Below, in pieces: positions 51,795 to 60,450 of a stretch of DNA of 64,000 bases. How positions within the stretch are numbered: position 1 is the first letter of the stretch; every line of letters starts with the position of its first letter. This DNA comes from Gammaproteobacteria bacterium UBA4421 (GTDB taxonomy: Bacteria > Pseudomonadota > Gammaproteobacteria > Pseudomonadales > Azotimanducaceae), in assembly GCA_002389675.1 (NCBI GenBank), contig DGQF01000055.1, positions 70,199 through 134,198 on the forward strand, read 5' to 3'. The notes below the pieces were generated by a model. That model saw only the letters and a list, made by a program, of their open reading frames with translations, made no database searches and had not been told where the DNA came from. A program made the position numbers and the translations under genes.

Positions 51795-53310
51795 TCCAGA
51801 ATGGGTCTCGCAGTAGACGTTTGAGCAGCTTTCCTGTGGGCAGGCGTGGTAGTTGGTTTGTGAAGTCTATGGATTTGGGGACCTTGTAACTCGCCAAGTG
51901 TTCGCGTGCGTATGTTGTAATGTCCTCGATGAGTTGTTCATTTTTCTCTGTGCCGGGTTTGGCTTCAATGATGGCTTTAACCTCTTCGCCAAATTCCGGA
52001 TTAGGAATGCCAAAAACGGCAACATCCTGGACTTGTTCGTGCAGAATCAAAACATCTTCAATCTCACGAGGATAAATATTGACGCCACCAGAGATAATCA
52101 TGAATGCTTTTCGATCGGTCAAAAAGAGATAACCCTCTGAGTTGATAAACCCTACATCACCCAGCGAAGTCCAGCTTGTCTGTTGAGGATGTGTCGCCTG
52201 TGTGGTTTTGTCGGGTGCGTTGTGATACTCGAATGGACGGTGGGTTTGCTCGAAATAAACTAATCCTTCCATCCCGATGGGTAGCTCGTTGCCTGCTTCA
52301 TCGCAAATGTGCAGCGTACCGCTGTGTGCCCGGCCTACGGAGCCAGGGTACTCAAGCCATTGCTCAGGGCTGATAATGGTTGAGCCGTTGCGCTCAGTGC
52401 CTGCGTAATATTCCCATAAAATAGGCCCCCACCAACGCATCATCCGTTGTTTGATTTCAACTGGGCATGGGGCTGCGGCGTGAATTGCACACTGATGGCT
52501 GCTCAAATCATATTGACCTAAAACTTCAGTGGGGAGGTTCAGCATTCTCACGAACATCGTGGGCACCCATTGACTGTGTGTGATTTGATGATGTTCTATG
52601 TTCTTTAGCGAAGATTGTGGGTCGAAGCGCTCCATCATATAGACGCTTCCGCCCAGAGAGAGTGTGCGCATGCAGTAGCCAAAAGGTGCGGCATGATAAA
52701 GCGGCGCGGGTGAAAGATAGCGGGTATGCTGGTCTATGCCGTAAGGATTGTTTGGCTCCACCCCGGGTATGCCATGCTCAATTGTTTGCCCTGTGAGGGG
52801 ACGTTTGATGCCTTTGGGACGGCCTGTGGTACCCGAGCTGTAAAGCAAAGTATCCCCCATGGGTTGCTCTGCTAGAGGGTAATTAGGCTGCATGTCCAAG
52901 AGTTTTTGATAGGCTTCATACCCTGCTACGGCACCTTTACTAAAGCGGTGAGGGCAGTTGTGTAGGTGCGCCTCGAGTGCTGCTGCCACCGGTAACTCGG
53001 ATGAAACAAAAAGCGCTGAACTGCATGAGTCGTTGACAATGTAGGCCACTTCGCTGGCAGTGAGATAGCGATTAATACACGTGAGGTAAAGGCCAGATCG
53101 CAATGCGCCCCAAGAGATAATGAAATAGTCCAGATGGTTTTCCATCAGGAGTGCGACGTGATCGCCGGGTCTCAACCCACGTGCGAAGAGAAGTTGTGCG
53201 ACTTGGTTGGACTGCGCCTCTAGCTCTGCCCACGTTAACTGAACTCCCGTTTCGCAGTTCAAGACAGCGGTGGTATTGGGTTTAAGGGTTGCCCAGTGTC
53301 CTGGATACAT
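51784..53310 (-). CDS. AMP-forming acyl-CoA synthetase
   Basis: A 508-residue ANL ligase: LLYSSGTTGRPKGIK (A3), LWEYYAGTERNGS (A5), WTSLGDVGFINSEGYLFLTDRKAFMIISGGVNIYP (A7-A8) and the C-terminal catalytic Lys in PTGKLLKR. The DRKAFMIISGGVNIYPREIE style is common in ligases for bulky or ring acids (FadD3/FadD19-like and bile-acid type), but specificity cannot be assigned. Start ATG 53308-53310. A strong terminator and a small gene lie upstream, so it has its own promoter within about 95 bases. Confidence 0.92.
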   Translation of the reverse strand: MYPGHWATLKPNTTAVLNCETGVQLTWAELEAQSNQVAQLLFARGLRPGDHVALLMENHLDYFIISWGALRSGLYLTCINRYLTASEVAYIVNDSCSSALFVSSELPVAAALEAHLHNCPHRFSKGAVAGYEAYQKLLDMQPNYPLAEQPMGDTLLYSSGTTGRPKGIKRPLTGQTIEHGIPGVEPNNPYGIDQHTRYLSPAPLYHAAPFGYCMRTLSLGGSVYMMERFDPQSSLKNIEHHQITHSQWVPTMFVRMLNLPTEVLGQYDLSSHQCAIHAAAPCPVEIKQRMMRWWGPILWEYYAGTERNGSTIISPEQWLEYPGSVGRAHSGTLHICDEAGNELPIGMEGLVYFEQTHRPFEYHNAPDKTTQATHPQQTSWTSLGDVGFINSEGYLFLTDRKAFMIISGGVNIYPREIEDVLILHEQVQDVAVFGIPNPEFGEEVKAIIEAKPGTEKNEQLIEDITTYAREHLASYKVPKSIDFTNQLPRLPTGKLLKRLLRDPFWTKT

Positions 53311-53405
53311 GCGTCTGACCTCAAAATAACTTGATTATAGCTCGAGCGGCCTGCGCAGTTGCCCCTGATTCGAACTAGGGATGTTTTTCTTTCAGTATTT
53401 TGGGC

Positions 53406-53434
53406 AAAAAAATAGCCCCGCAGAGTTGCGGGGC
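53406..53434 (-). terminator. Strong Rho-independent terminator
   Basis: An eight-base perfect stem (GCCCCGCA/TGCGGGGC) closes a GAGT loop. On the minus strand it is followed after two bases by seven consecutive T residues (plus-strand A-run 53406-53412). It lies 40 bases after the stop of the small gene at 53474-53632 and ends that transcript before the acyl-CoA synthetase gene. It is the clearest intrinsic terminator in the window. Confidence 0.88.
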
Positions 53435-53473
53435 CAATTAGGGGGAAGTGTTGCGGTGCCGAGGATTGTCTAA

Positions 53474-53632
53474 CTAGGCCGCTTCGCTTCCTCGAATGTA
53501 CTCCAGTTGCTCTAATGCCTTTGTCAATGCGGCCAGAAAAACCGTTGGGTTGTGCGCGCTCTCAAGGAATACATCTGTTGCGTATGCCTCTAGTAGGTCT
53601 GTGTCATTATCGTTCCGATTAAGATGATCCAT
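53474..53632 (-). CDS. Short 52-residue protein with own ribosome site and terminator
   Basis: Translating the minus strand from ATG 53630-53632 gives 52 residues without interruption, from MDHLNRNDND to RGSEAA. AGAGGAA lies about seven bases before the start and a strong terminator follows the stop, so this is very likely a real gene. The protein is acidic at the N-terminus and mostly helical (DVFLESAHNPTVFLAALTK). The pattern of a helix with VFLAAL weakly recalls the N-terminal part of HigA-like addiction antidotes, but the helix-turn-helix part is missing, so I do not assign it. It is preceded by a luciferase-like gene 99 bases upstream. Confidence 0.72.
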   Translation of the reverse strand: MDHLNRNDNDTDLLEAYATDVFLESAHNPTVFLAALTKALEQLEYIRGSEAA

Positions 53633-53731
53633 ATCTTATTTCCTCTGTGTGAATTCCACGTTTAGGATTACAGATACTAAATATAACCGTAGACCTGTCT
53701 GTGCGAGAGTTCACAATTTTCAGAGGAAACC

Positions 53732-54769
53732 CTACAGCATTTCTGCAGCAATGAGCTCCAGTGCTTCGGGTTGTTGGCAGCCTAATAGCATAGCGCCCAC
53801 ATGGCCTTTGTTGCCGGCGGTTTTCCAGCGTCCAAGGCGCTCTTTGATCCGCTGGGCAGGTCCCACCAAATGGCAGGCGTCGATCAGTTCCGCGGGCACT
53901 GCGGCTGCCGCCTCGTCTTTTTTGCCGGATAAAAATAGATCCTGAATTTTAACGGCCTCGTCTTCAAATCCGAGGGCGGTGGCATAGTTGTTGTAGAAGT
54001 TTTTCCCGCGGGCGCCCATGCCTCCGATATACAACGCCATGTTTGCACGAATCGGCATCATGCATTTTGCAACGTCATCACCCATGATGACGGTGACAAA
54101 GGGGGAGACTTCAAATTGTGTGAGATTTTTGTCTCCTGCCGCATCGAATCCTTGCTGAATAGGTTTTTCAAATACGCTGTATTTTTCGGGATCCATCCAA
54201 ATCGGAAAAAAACCGTCGCACACTTCAGCGGCGGCGGCGACACCGCGCGGGGTAATATTTGCGGCGTAAATTGGGATATCTTCTTCGCAATGTAGGATGC
54301 TTTTGAGGGGTTTACCCAGGCCGGTGGCGCCGGGTCCCGTATAAGGTAATTGGTATAGTTCACCGTCGAACGCTGCGGGTGCCTTGCGTGCAAAAATTTG
54401 TTGCATGACTTGTACATATTCTTTCAGCCGAGTCACGGGCTTGCCATATGGGACCCCGTGCCAGCCTTCGATTACTTGAGGCCCTGAAGCGCCGAGGCCA
54501 ACGATGAACCTGCCGCCAGATAATTCCGCGAGGCTCATGGCAGTCATGGCGGTCATTGCGGGCGTTCGGGCTGGCATTTGCATGATCGCGGTGCCGACTT
54601 TGATGGTGTCGGTTTGAGCCAGTATCCATGCTGCAGGCGTGACGGCGTCTCCGCCCCAGGCTTCAGCGGTCCAGACAGAGTCATAGCCGAGTGCTTCTGC
54701 ATGTTTGATGGCTTTTAAATTGATGTTCACGCGCGCACCAATGCCGCCGCCCAGAATTCCTAATTTCAT
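53732..54769 (-). CDS. Luciferase-like (LLM) oxidoreductase, F420-type
   Basis: A 345-residue TIM-barrel protein paralogous to the one at 27657: SVWTAEAWGGDAVTPAA, KVGTAIMQMPARTPAMTAMTA, and GLGASGPQVIEGWHGVPYGKPVTRLKEY. As in the paralogue, these segments match the F420-dependent branch as I remember it. It has an insertion near residue 140 with YTGPGATGLGKPLKS. Candidate roles are an alcohol or ketone dehydrogenase, or a C=C reductase using F420 or FMN. The start ATG 54767-54769 has GAGG ahead. It is followed by the 52-residue gene. Confidence 0.86.
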   Translation of the reverse strand: MKLGILGGGIGARVNINLKAIKHAEALGYDSVWTAEAWGGDAVTPAAWILAQTDTIKVGTAIMQMPARTPAMTAMTAMSLAELSGGRFIVGLGASGPQVIEGWHGVPYGKPVTRLKEYVQVMQQIFARKAPAAFDGELYQLPYTGPGATGLGKPLKSILHCEEDIPIYAANITPRGVAAAAEVCDGFFPIWMDPEKYSVFEKPIQQGFDAAGDKNLTQFEVSPFVTVIMGDDVAKCMMPIRANMALYIGGMGARGKNFYNNYATALGFEDEAVKIQDLFLSGKKDEAAAAVPAELIDACHLVGPAQRIKERLGRWKTAGNKGHVGAMLLGCQQPEALELIAAEML

Positions 54770-54941
54770 CGCGAGCCTCTAAGTTTTTTCTTGGACACCA
54801 TGATCACCGACGACGACCGAAAAATCTAGCGCACCGTTAGAGGGCGCTTGTCGCTGATGGGACAAAGGCTCTAATTGCTGCGGGTTGAGTAAGCGTTCTG
54901 AGGATGTTGTTGTGGAGAAACGGCGGGCCTGCAGGCGGCGA

Positions 54942-55244
54942 TCAGCGACGAACCCGTCGTTTGAGTTTGTCTAGTTTTTCTTTCCAATGTTGGAACAGCG
55001 CTGGGTCACCACCGCGGTCGGGGTGGTGCTCTTGGCACATGCGACGCGCTTCCATAATTTCATGCACCGGTAATACCAACTCTAGTCCCAGTGCTTCGAT
55101 TTCTGTCTGGGAAAGCGTTTTTACAGGGCTGTCGTCTTCAGGCTGCGCGTAGAAGCCACGCCAGTTGCTGTTGGAGCGATTTGCATAGGATACGGGACCA
55201 GAGAGGCCGAGTTTCCATGGATGATTTTTAGCGGGCTTGGGCAT
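54942..55244 (-). CDS. J-domain-like small protein
   Basis: A 100-residue protein whose C-terminal half is a J-domain: a helix (VLPVHEIMEARRMCQE), the diagnostic HPD tripeptide (H74-P75-D76) within HHPDRGGD, then a basic helix (FQHWKEKLDKLKRR). The N-terminal half is variable and holds Trp/Tyr-rich segments. It would recruit a DnaK-type Hsp70 to a specific client. It lacks the G/F and zinc-finger regions of DnaJ, so it is a type III co-chaperone. It stands alone on the minus strand, divergent from the phosphatase-like gene across 111 bases. Confidence 0.78.
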   Translation of the reverse strand: MPKPAKNHPWKLGLSGPVSYANRSNSNWRGFYAQPEDDSPVKTLSQTEIEALGLELVLPVHEIMEARRMCQEHHPDRGGDPALFQHWKEKLDKLKRRVRR

Positions 55245-55355
55245 GCGTTACGTATCTGCAGCGAATCGTCGAAGCACGGTAACATATTTATTTGACCAGT
55301 TGATATTTAACGCCGATGCTTTTGTGATTGACTTGGTTTAAAGAAGGAATTGTTG

Positions 55356-55913
55356 ATGTTCAAGCAGTGGTGGGTGATTGTCTTTCTGGGCGTGAGTTCC
55401 GTTCACGCTGAGCAGCGCTATTTTGTGGAGCCGGAGCCTTTGGAAGGTAGCGAATTTCGTGATTTGTTGTCACAGGTCGGGCCTGAACTCATTATGGCGG
55501 GGCAACCGACCGTTCTGGGCCTGCGGCAGATGGCGCAACAAGGCGTCACGATGGTGATTAATTTGCGCACCATGAGAGAGATGAATGACCGCAGTGTGGT
55601 ACCTTTTGATGAAGCAGCTGAAGTTTCCCAACTGGGCTTGACCTATGTGCATCTGCCCTCTGGCGGTGCTCAATCGCCTTATTCACGGGCTATCGTCGAT
55701 CAGTTCGCCAAAGCGCTGGAGCAAGCGGATGGCCCTGTGCTGTTGCACTGCACTGTGGGTTGGCGCGCCAGCCATCTGTGGGTCGCCTATTTGGTGGCCT
55801 ACGAGCAAGTGCCTTTGCCCAAGGCTCTGGATATTGCTCGGCAGCTTAATTTTGGCGACTTACCCGTTGAAGGTTTTCTGGGCCAACCGCTGACACTCAC
55901 CCCGATACATTAG
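55356..55913 (+). CDS. Exported phosphatase-like protein (DUF442-type)
   Basis: A 185-residue protein with a cleavable signal peptide (cleavage likely after VHA, about residue 19). The fold is that of cysteine phosphatases of the DUF442/BLH group: VINLRTMREMND, THLP-like YVHLPSGG, and the active-site loop LHCTVGWRAS, which has Cys and Arg separated by four residues as in this group. Phosphatase or sulfur-transfer activity in the periplasm is possible. ATG 55356 has AGAAGGA ahead; TTG 55350 is an alternative. It is 10 bases upstream of the AhpD-like gene, forming an operon. Confidence 0.82.
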   Translation: MFKQWWVIVFLGVSSVHAEQRYFVEPEPLEGSEFRDLLSQVGPELIMAGQPTVLGLRQMAQQGVTMVINLRTMREMNDRSVVPFDEAAEVSQLGLTYVHLPSGGAQSPYSRAIVDQFAKALEQADGPVLLHCTVGWRASHLWVAYLVAYEQVPLPKALDIARQLNFGDLPVEGFLGQPLTLTPIH

Positions 55914-55923
55914 GAGAGATATT

Positions 55924-56493
55924 ATGGAAACGCACTTGATTAGTCGTTTTGCAGTGCCCTCATTAGACAGCCTGCCACTTGATATTCGCCATCGCATAGA
56001 AGGCATTCAAGAAAAATCGGGATTTGTGCCCAATGTGTTTTTGGTACTGGCTCGGCGACCAGCAGAGTTTAGGGCTTTTTTTGCGCAGCATGATGCGTTG
56101 ATGGACAAGGACAGCGGATTAACCAAGGCGGAGCGCGAGATGATTGTGGTGGCGACCTCGGCAGCCAATGCTTGTCAGTATTGTGTCATCGCACATGGGG
56201 CAATTCTGCGCATCCGAGCGAAGAATCCTCTGTTGGCGGATCAAATTGCGGTTAATTACTTAAAGGCAGACATCACGCCCCGACAAAGCGCGATGTTAGA
56301 TTTTGCCTTACAAATCGCTCTGCATAGCGCGACAGTGGAAGCTGCAGATTTAGAATTACTGCATGCCCAGGGCTTCAGTGATGAGGATATCTGGGATATC
56401 GGCGCGATTGCGGCCTTTTTTGCAATGAGCAACCGGTTGGCCAACCTGGCTGCGATTCGGCCCAATGCCGAATTTTACTCTATGGGCCGCTAG
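55924..56493 (+). CDS. AhpD/carboxymuconolactone decarboxylase-like peroxidase-related protein
   Basis: A 189-residue AhpD-fold protein. The redox motif is ANACQYCVIAHG (C84, C87, H91), preceded by AEREMIVVATSA with the proton-relay Glu. Family members are alkylhydroperoxidases or related thiol oxidoreductases (the TIGR01926 peroxidase-related group is the best fit). Start ATG 55924 has AGGAGAG ahead. It forms a two-gene operon with the exported phosphatase-like gene, although this product is cytoplasmic (no signal). A detoxification role for peroxide by-products of the many oxygenases nearby is a reasonable inference. Confidence 0.88.
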   Translation: METHLISRFAVPSLDSLPLDIRHRIEGIQEKSGFVPNVFLVLARRPAEFRAFFAQHDALMDKDSGLTKAEREMIVVATSAANACQYCVIAHGAILRIRAKNPLLADQIAVNYLKADITPRQSAMLDFALQIALHSATVEAADLELLHAQGFSDEDIWDIGAIAAFFAMSNRLANLAAIRPNAEFYSMGR

Positions 56494-56734
56494 TGAATTG
56501 ATTTGTCGGGTCGCTTTGGCGCGGGTTTTGTCCCCACGTTGGTCACCTATTGTATGTTTTGAGTTCGCAAGTGAGCCCCGCACTTCGATAGTTGTCAGAC
56601 GCTTGGCAAAAAAGCACAAGCTCAAGTGACGATATTAGCGACGCTGGCCCTGTCATAAAGCAAAGCGGCCACAGAACATTATACTGAGAGCATCAACCGC
56701 CCACCTGAACGAATCCCGTCGCAGCAGTCCTAGC

Positions 56735-58273
56735 CTAGCTGCCTGAAACTCGCCGATCGAAACCTTCCCAATGTGGTTCTCGTAGGTCTTTACGTTTGAT
56801 TTTTCCAACGGGAGATTTGGGTAAGGGGTCGGTTGTGATTTCCACCCCGCCGGGTTTTTTGTAGGAACCCAGCTCATCGGCAACCCATTGCGTGATGTCA
56901 GCAGGTGTCACTTTAGCTTCCCGAGTCACGACACAAACTGCGTAGGGCGTCTCGCCCCAACGAGGATCGGGCACGCCAAAGACAGCGACTTCGATCACCT
57001 CTGGGTGCCCGGCGATGACATTTTCGAGTTCCGCCGGCCAGATGTTGTAGCCGCCGGATATGATCATGTCGTCCGCGCGGTCGACGACATACAGGTACCC
57101 GTTCTTATCAAGCTTGCCAAGATCGCCCGTTTTGATCCATTGGTTAATCCGTCTGGCCCGGGTTGCTTCAGGGTTGTTCCAGAATTCGCTCATCATGCCG
57201 TCAGATTTGGCAACAATTTCGCCGACGGTGTCCACCGCCAGCGGCTGGTTGTCTTCGTCCCAAATCTCTATTTCGGCAAAAGGTAACGCCAAACCGCAGG
57301 CGCGTAGTGGATTGGAACCCTCAATTTCTGCGAACCATTGTGCACTGTTCATCATGGCGACGGGCAATACTTCGGTTTGTCCATAGCCTTGATACAGAGC
57401 GTCACCGAACACCTCCCTTGCGGCAAAGGCGGTGGCGTCTTGAATAGGAGCGGCAGCGATCAAAAGGCACTTGAGGTGCGAAAAATCGCGCCCCCGAGCG
57501 GAGGTTTCTCTCACCACAGCATTGACCATAGTAGGGACCATAAAAGCGTAGTTAATTTTTTCCTGCTCGATGAGATCCAGCGTTTTGACAGGATCAAAAT
57601 GATCGACCATGACGTTGCAACCGCCGGATAGCCAGATGGGCAGATATTGATACCCCGACCCGTGAGAAATAGGGCCGAGGTGTAAACATTTGTCTCCAGG
57701 TTCAACGGGCGGAAAGGTATAAAACCAGTCTCTGCCGGCGGCTAACCAGGCTTTGTGGGTGTATGCGACACCCTTGGAAACACCCGTGGTGCCGCCGGTG
57801 TGCCGAATGATAAAATAATCGTCCGGTGTGATGGGCAGATTGGGGTCTTCTGCAGACTGGGCGGCAAGCCATGTCTCGTAACTATCGTCGCGCACAAAAA
57901 TGTGTTCAAGGTCTTCGAGTTCGTGCTCAAGGCCGGCCACTTCGTGGGCGTAGGCGGCACTGACCAGTATGATTTTGCAGTTGGTATGGCCAAGCATATG
58001 GCTATGTGCCTCACGACCGTTGCGCGGGTAGAGTGGAACACGCACCGCATTGGCGATTGCGGCCGCCTGAAAAAGATCAGCGGCCTCAATGGCGTTGTCT
58101 TCTAAAACGCCGACGCGGTCGCCGGGTTGCAGGCCCAGCTTGCGCAATCCGTTGGCCAAGCGAATACCCCGCTCCCATGCTTGGCTAAAGGTTAAATGGG
58201 TATCGTTGTGTCGGACCGCATACCGTTGAGCGTGGTGTTGTGCAGCGCGACGCATGAGTGTGCGTACGTCCAT
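56735..58273 (-). CDS. AMP-forming acyl-CoA synthetase
   Basis: A 512-residue ANL ligase with A3 motif IIRHTGGTTGVSKGV (about 153-167), A5 QGYGQTEVLP, A7/A8 IKTGDLGKLDKNGYLYVVDRADDMIISGGYNIWPAELE and the C-terminal catalytic Lys in SPVGKIKRK. The A3 position after the Thr loop is HTGGTTG rather than the commoner SSGTTG, an accepted variant. ATG 58271-58273 has GGGGAGG ahead. It is the third acyl-CoA ligase in the window, apparently single. Substrate unknown. Confidence 0.92.
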   Translation of the reverse strand: MDVRTLMRRAAQHHAQRYAVRHNDTHLTFSQAWERGIRLANGLRKLGLQPGDRVGVLEDNAIEAADLFQAAAIANAVRVPLYPRNGREAHSHMLGHTNCKIILVSAAYAHEVAGLEHELEDLEHIFVRDDSYETWLAAQSAEDPNLPITPDDYFIIRHTGGTTGVSKGVAYTHKAWLAAGRDWFYTFPPVEPGDKCLHLGPISHGSGYQYLPIWLSGGCNVMVDHFDPVKTLDLIEQEKINYAFMVPTMVNAVVRETSARGRDFSHLKCLLIAAAPIQDATAFAAREVFGDALYQGYGQTEVLPVAMMNSAQWFAEIEGSNPLRACGLALPFAEIEIWDEDNQPLAVDTVGEIVAKSDGMMSEFWNNPEATRARRINQWIKTGDLGKLDKNGYLYVVDRADDMIISGGYNIWPAELENVIAGHPEVIEVAVFGVPDPRWGETPYAVCVVTREAKVTPADITQWVADELGSYKKPGGVEITTDPLPKSPVGKIKRKDLREPHWEGFDRRVSGS

Positions 58274-58449
58274 TTTGACCTCCCCTTTGGTCTCTAAATC
58301 GTCTTCTGTTCTGGACTTACTGTGTGTTGACTGTGCAGGGCCAGAGCAGACCGTGCCGTGATAAACACCGATAACTTAGTTTAAGTGGGTGGTTCAAGTC
58401 CATCGCCGCAATAACCAGATTGTGTTTTCACCAATTACCCGGATGGTAT

Positions 58450-60267
58450 CTAGAGGTACATAAAGGTCAACACACTAGAAAGGGTAAGCCACATAATGAG
58501 GGTTAGCGGTACACCGACCTTTACGAATTCTCTGAAGGTATAGTTGCCCGCGCTCATAATGATCAAGTTTGTTTTATAGGCCATGGGCGTTGCATAGCTC
58601 ATGTTGGCGCCAAACAGGACTGCCAGCACAAATGGCTCGGCGGGTAATCCCAGGGCCTGTGCGATGCCGATGCCGATAGGGGTGCCAATCACAGCCGCTG
58701 CATTATTGGAAACGACGTTTGTCAGAAATGCCAGCAACAACATCAGTGCAGATAATACAATTGGGGGCGAGGCACTTTGTGTGGCGAATAAAAACAGCTC
58801 GGTTAAATATTGGGTTGCGCCGGTTACCTGTAATCCCAAGCCCAGAGCGAGGCTGGCCGCGACAATAAAATAAACCGATGGACTGATGGCGCCCAGTGCA
58901 CTGTTTATGGTTACGCAGCGCGTGAGGAGCATTGCTGAGCAGCCTGCGATCCCGGCGACGGCGATGGGCATGATTCCCAATGCGGCCAGGGTGACTACCG
59001 TGATGAGTATGCCGAATGCAAGTGGGGCTTTTTTGGAGCGGGGTAGAGCGACACTGCTGTCTAAAAGCAAGAATTCTGGCGATCGTTTAATCACAGCCAA
59101 TTGGTCGCGCGGACCTTGGACAAGCAGTACATCACCTGGGCTCAGAATAACGTCATGGATGTCCTCTTTCGATCGCCATATTTTCTTACCCGAACGATGT
59201 AACGCTAACACCGCCAATTGATAACGGTCTAAAAATTGGCTGTAGGCTAAGTTTGCGCGGTCCAGACGCGATCCTCTGACGATGGCAATTTCAGCCAGCG
59301 TTTGATCCTCAGCGTTGAGAGGGTGTGCTTCTTTTGTGTTGGCGGTCGTAGCAAATAATTTAGCTTTTAGACTCTCTTCAAACGCTTTTAGATTTTTTGG
59401 AGTGTCTCTAACCCTCAGTCGATCGTTTACCTGCAGCTCAATGTCCGGCAGAGGCATGAGTGTGGTATCCCCGCGCCGAATCCTTATTACCCGCATGTCT
59501 CCGCCAGTCAAGGCAATGGCTGCAGACAGGGTTTTGCCGACGGCCACGGCATCATCGGTTAGGTGCAAGCGAGCATCGAACAGTCGAGGGGAATCCGCGG
59601 AGAGTTTTGTCGCCCTAGCTGGCAGTAGCCTTGGTGCGACCAACCATAGATAAGCCAATCCAACGCAGGCGCCGACTGAGGCAGGAATGGCAAAATCGAA
59701 AAGACCAAATCGTTCCAGTCCTAAATCTGCGGCTACGTTGACGACCAGTAAGTTGGTTGAGGTGCCGATTGTGGTCGTCATCCCACCGACCAGCGTCGCA
59801 AAGCCCATCGGCATGAGTATCTTTGATGAAGAGGACTTGTTGCGTAGGCAGACGCTGATCAGGATCGGAACAAAGAGCACCACAATGGGTGTGTTGTTAA
59901 CAAAAGCTGATAGGCAGGCGCCGGTGATCAACGTTGCCAATAATGACAGCGCCGGAGATTTTCCCCACAAGATGCTCAAGCCCCTGCCGATGGGTTCTAA
60001 CGCTCCGGTCTGCACGAGCCCCTGACCGAGTACCATGAGCGCACACACAGCAATCAGTGCCTCGTTGGCAAAACCGGAAAACAGGCGGCTTGGGTTAAAG
60101 TCAGCAAAAGGGAAAAGGGTAAACCCGACAACCAATACAACAAGTAACGACAGTGAGGTGATCTCCAGCCGCCAATTGTCTCTGCTAAAGCCATACAGTG
60201 CGATCAAAGTCATCACCAGCATCGCTGATGCGTGGGGGTTTGGTAGGTCTGGCATGGTGGTGATCAT
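58450..60267 (-). CDS. SLC13/DASS-family transporter with RCK_C regulatory domains
   Basis: A 605-residue membrane protein. Two halves of the DASS (CitMHS-like) transporter (about residues 15-215 and 420-605) each contain a hairpin with the SNT-type sodium/substrate motif: NNTPIVV and TIGTSTNLL in the first, TNVVSNNAAAVIGTP in the second. Between them lie two TrkA-C (RCK_C) domains (about 220-400: RVIRIRRGDTTLMPLPD and LAVLALHRSGKK) that could bind a small regulator. This layout is seen in bacterial sulfate, dicarboxylate and amino-acid transporters; the substrate is open. Start ATG 60265-60267. It is divergent from thrS. Confidence 0.9.
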   Translation of the reverse strand: MITTMPDLPNPHASAMLVMTLIALYGFSRDNWRLEITSLSLLVVLVVGFTLFPFADFNPSRLFSGFANEALIAVCALMVLGQGLVQTGALEPIGRGLSILWGKSPALSLLATLITGACLSAFVNNTPIVVLFVPILISVCLRNKSSSSKILMPMGFATLVGGMTTTIGTSTNLLVVNVAADLGLERFGLFDFAIPASVGACVGLAYLWLVAPRLLPARATKLSADSPRLFDARLHLTDDAVAVGKTLSAAIALTGGDMRVIRIRRGDTTLMPLPDIELQVNDRLRVRDTPKNLKAFEESLKAKLFATTANTKEAHPLNAEDQTLAEIAIVRGSRLDRANLAYSQFLDRYQLAVLALHRSGKKIWRSKEDIHDVILSPGDVLLVQGPRDQLAVIKRSPEFLLLDSSVALPRSKKAPLAFGILITVVTLAALGIMPIAVAGIAGCSAMLLTRCVTINSALGAISPSVYFIVAASLALGLGLQVTGATQYLTELFLFATQSASPPIVLSALMLLLAFLTNVVSNNAAAVIGTPIGIGIAQALGLPAEPFVLAVLFGANMSYATPMAYKTNLIIMSAGNYTFREFVKVGVPLTLIMWLTLSSVLTFMYL

Positions 60268-60328
60268 CAGTTTTGAGATTGCATTTGTTTAGTAAACATA
60301 AATTCTGCCGCGGCCAGCGCTCCGGAAG

Positions 60329-60337
60329 TGCTATAAT
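60329..60337 (+). promoter_or_regulatory. Extended -10 promoter of thrS
   Basis: TGCTATAAT, a perfect extended -10 element (TG, one base, then TATAAT), is placed about 105 bases before the thrS start codon. No good -35 hexamer is found at the normal distance, which fits extended -10 promoters. The predicted transcript would begin at about 60343-60345. Confidence 0.72.
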
Positions 60338-60351
60338 TGCCCGAGGCGCTT

Positions 60352-60450
60352 ATGTTACATTTTTGCGTCATGATTTTTTTGAACACAACCTCGGTCGCCG
60401 GCGCCTCCGAGGTTGTTCGGTTTTGGGAAGTGGAAATCGATAATGGCTAG
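60352..60450 (+). CDS. Possible leader peptide of thrS
   Basis: An open frame of 32 codons starts ATG 60352 with GAGG five bases ahead and ends TAG 60448-60450, overlapping the first thrS codons (start 60443). The GAGG would lie at the very 5-prime end of the predicted mRNA. Codons 12 and 13 are ACA-ACC, two threonines in a row, at 60385-60390. These two codons form the first part of the left arm of the hairpin 60385-60416. The pattern matches what a threonine-sensing leader would need. It may also be chance; no comparison was possible. Confidence 0.4.
   Translation: MLHFCVMIFLNTTSVAGASEVVRFWEVEIDNG
60385..60416 (+). promoter_or_regulatory. Leader hairpin, candidate attenuator of thrS
   Basis: Ten-base perfect arms (ACAACCTCGG and CCGAGGTTGT) enclose a 12-base GC-rich loop containing CGCCGGCG. 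The right arm is followed by TCGGTTTTGGG, a poor U-run. It lies in the thrS untranslated leader, 26 bases before the start codon. Possible roles are an attenuator (terminator whose left arm is covered by a ribosome stalled at the two Thr codons) or a site for ThrRS autoregulation as in E. coli. The structure is observed; its function is inferred. Confidence 0.55.

Noticed and set aside
58391..58401. A tRNA T-loop-like sequence (GGTTCAAGTCC) with a partly pairing stem in the gap before the transporter gene
   Set aside because: No matching acceptor stem, D-arm or anticodon arm could be built from the bases around it, and the expected CCA end is out of place. Most likely chance.
60338..60442. 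A T-box riboswitch in the thrS leader
   Set aside because: The leader is only about 100 bases, has no T-box sequence (UGGNACCGCG-like) and no specifier stem; T-boxes are also rare in this bacterial group.
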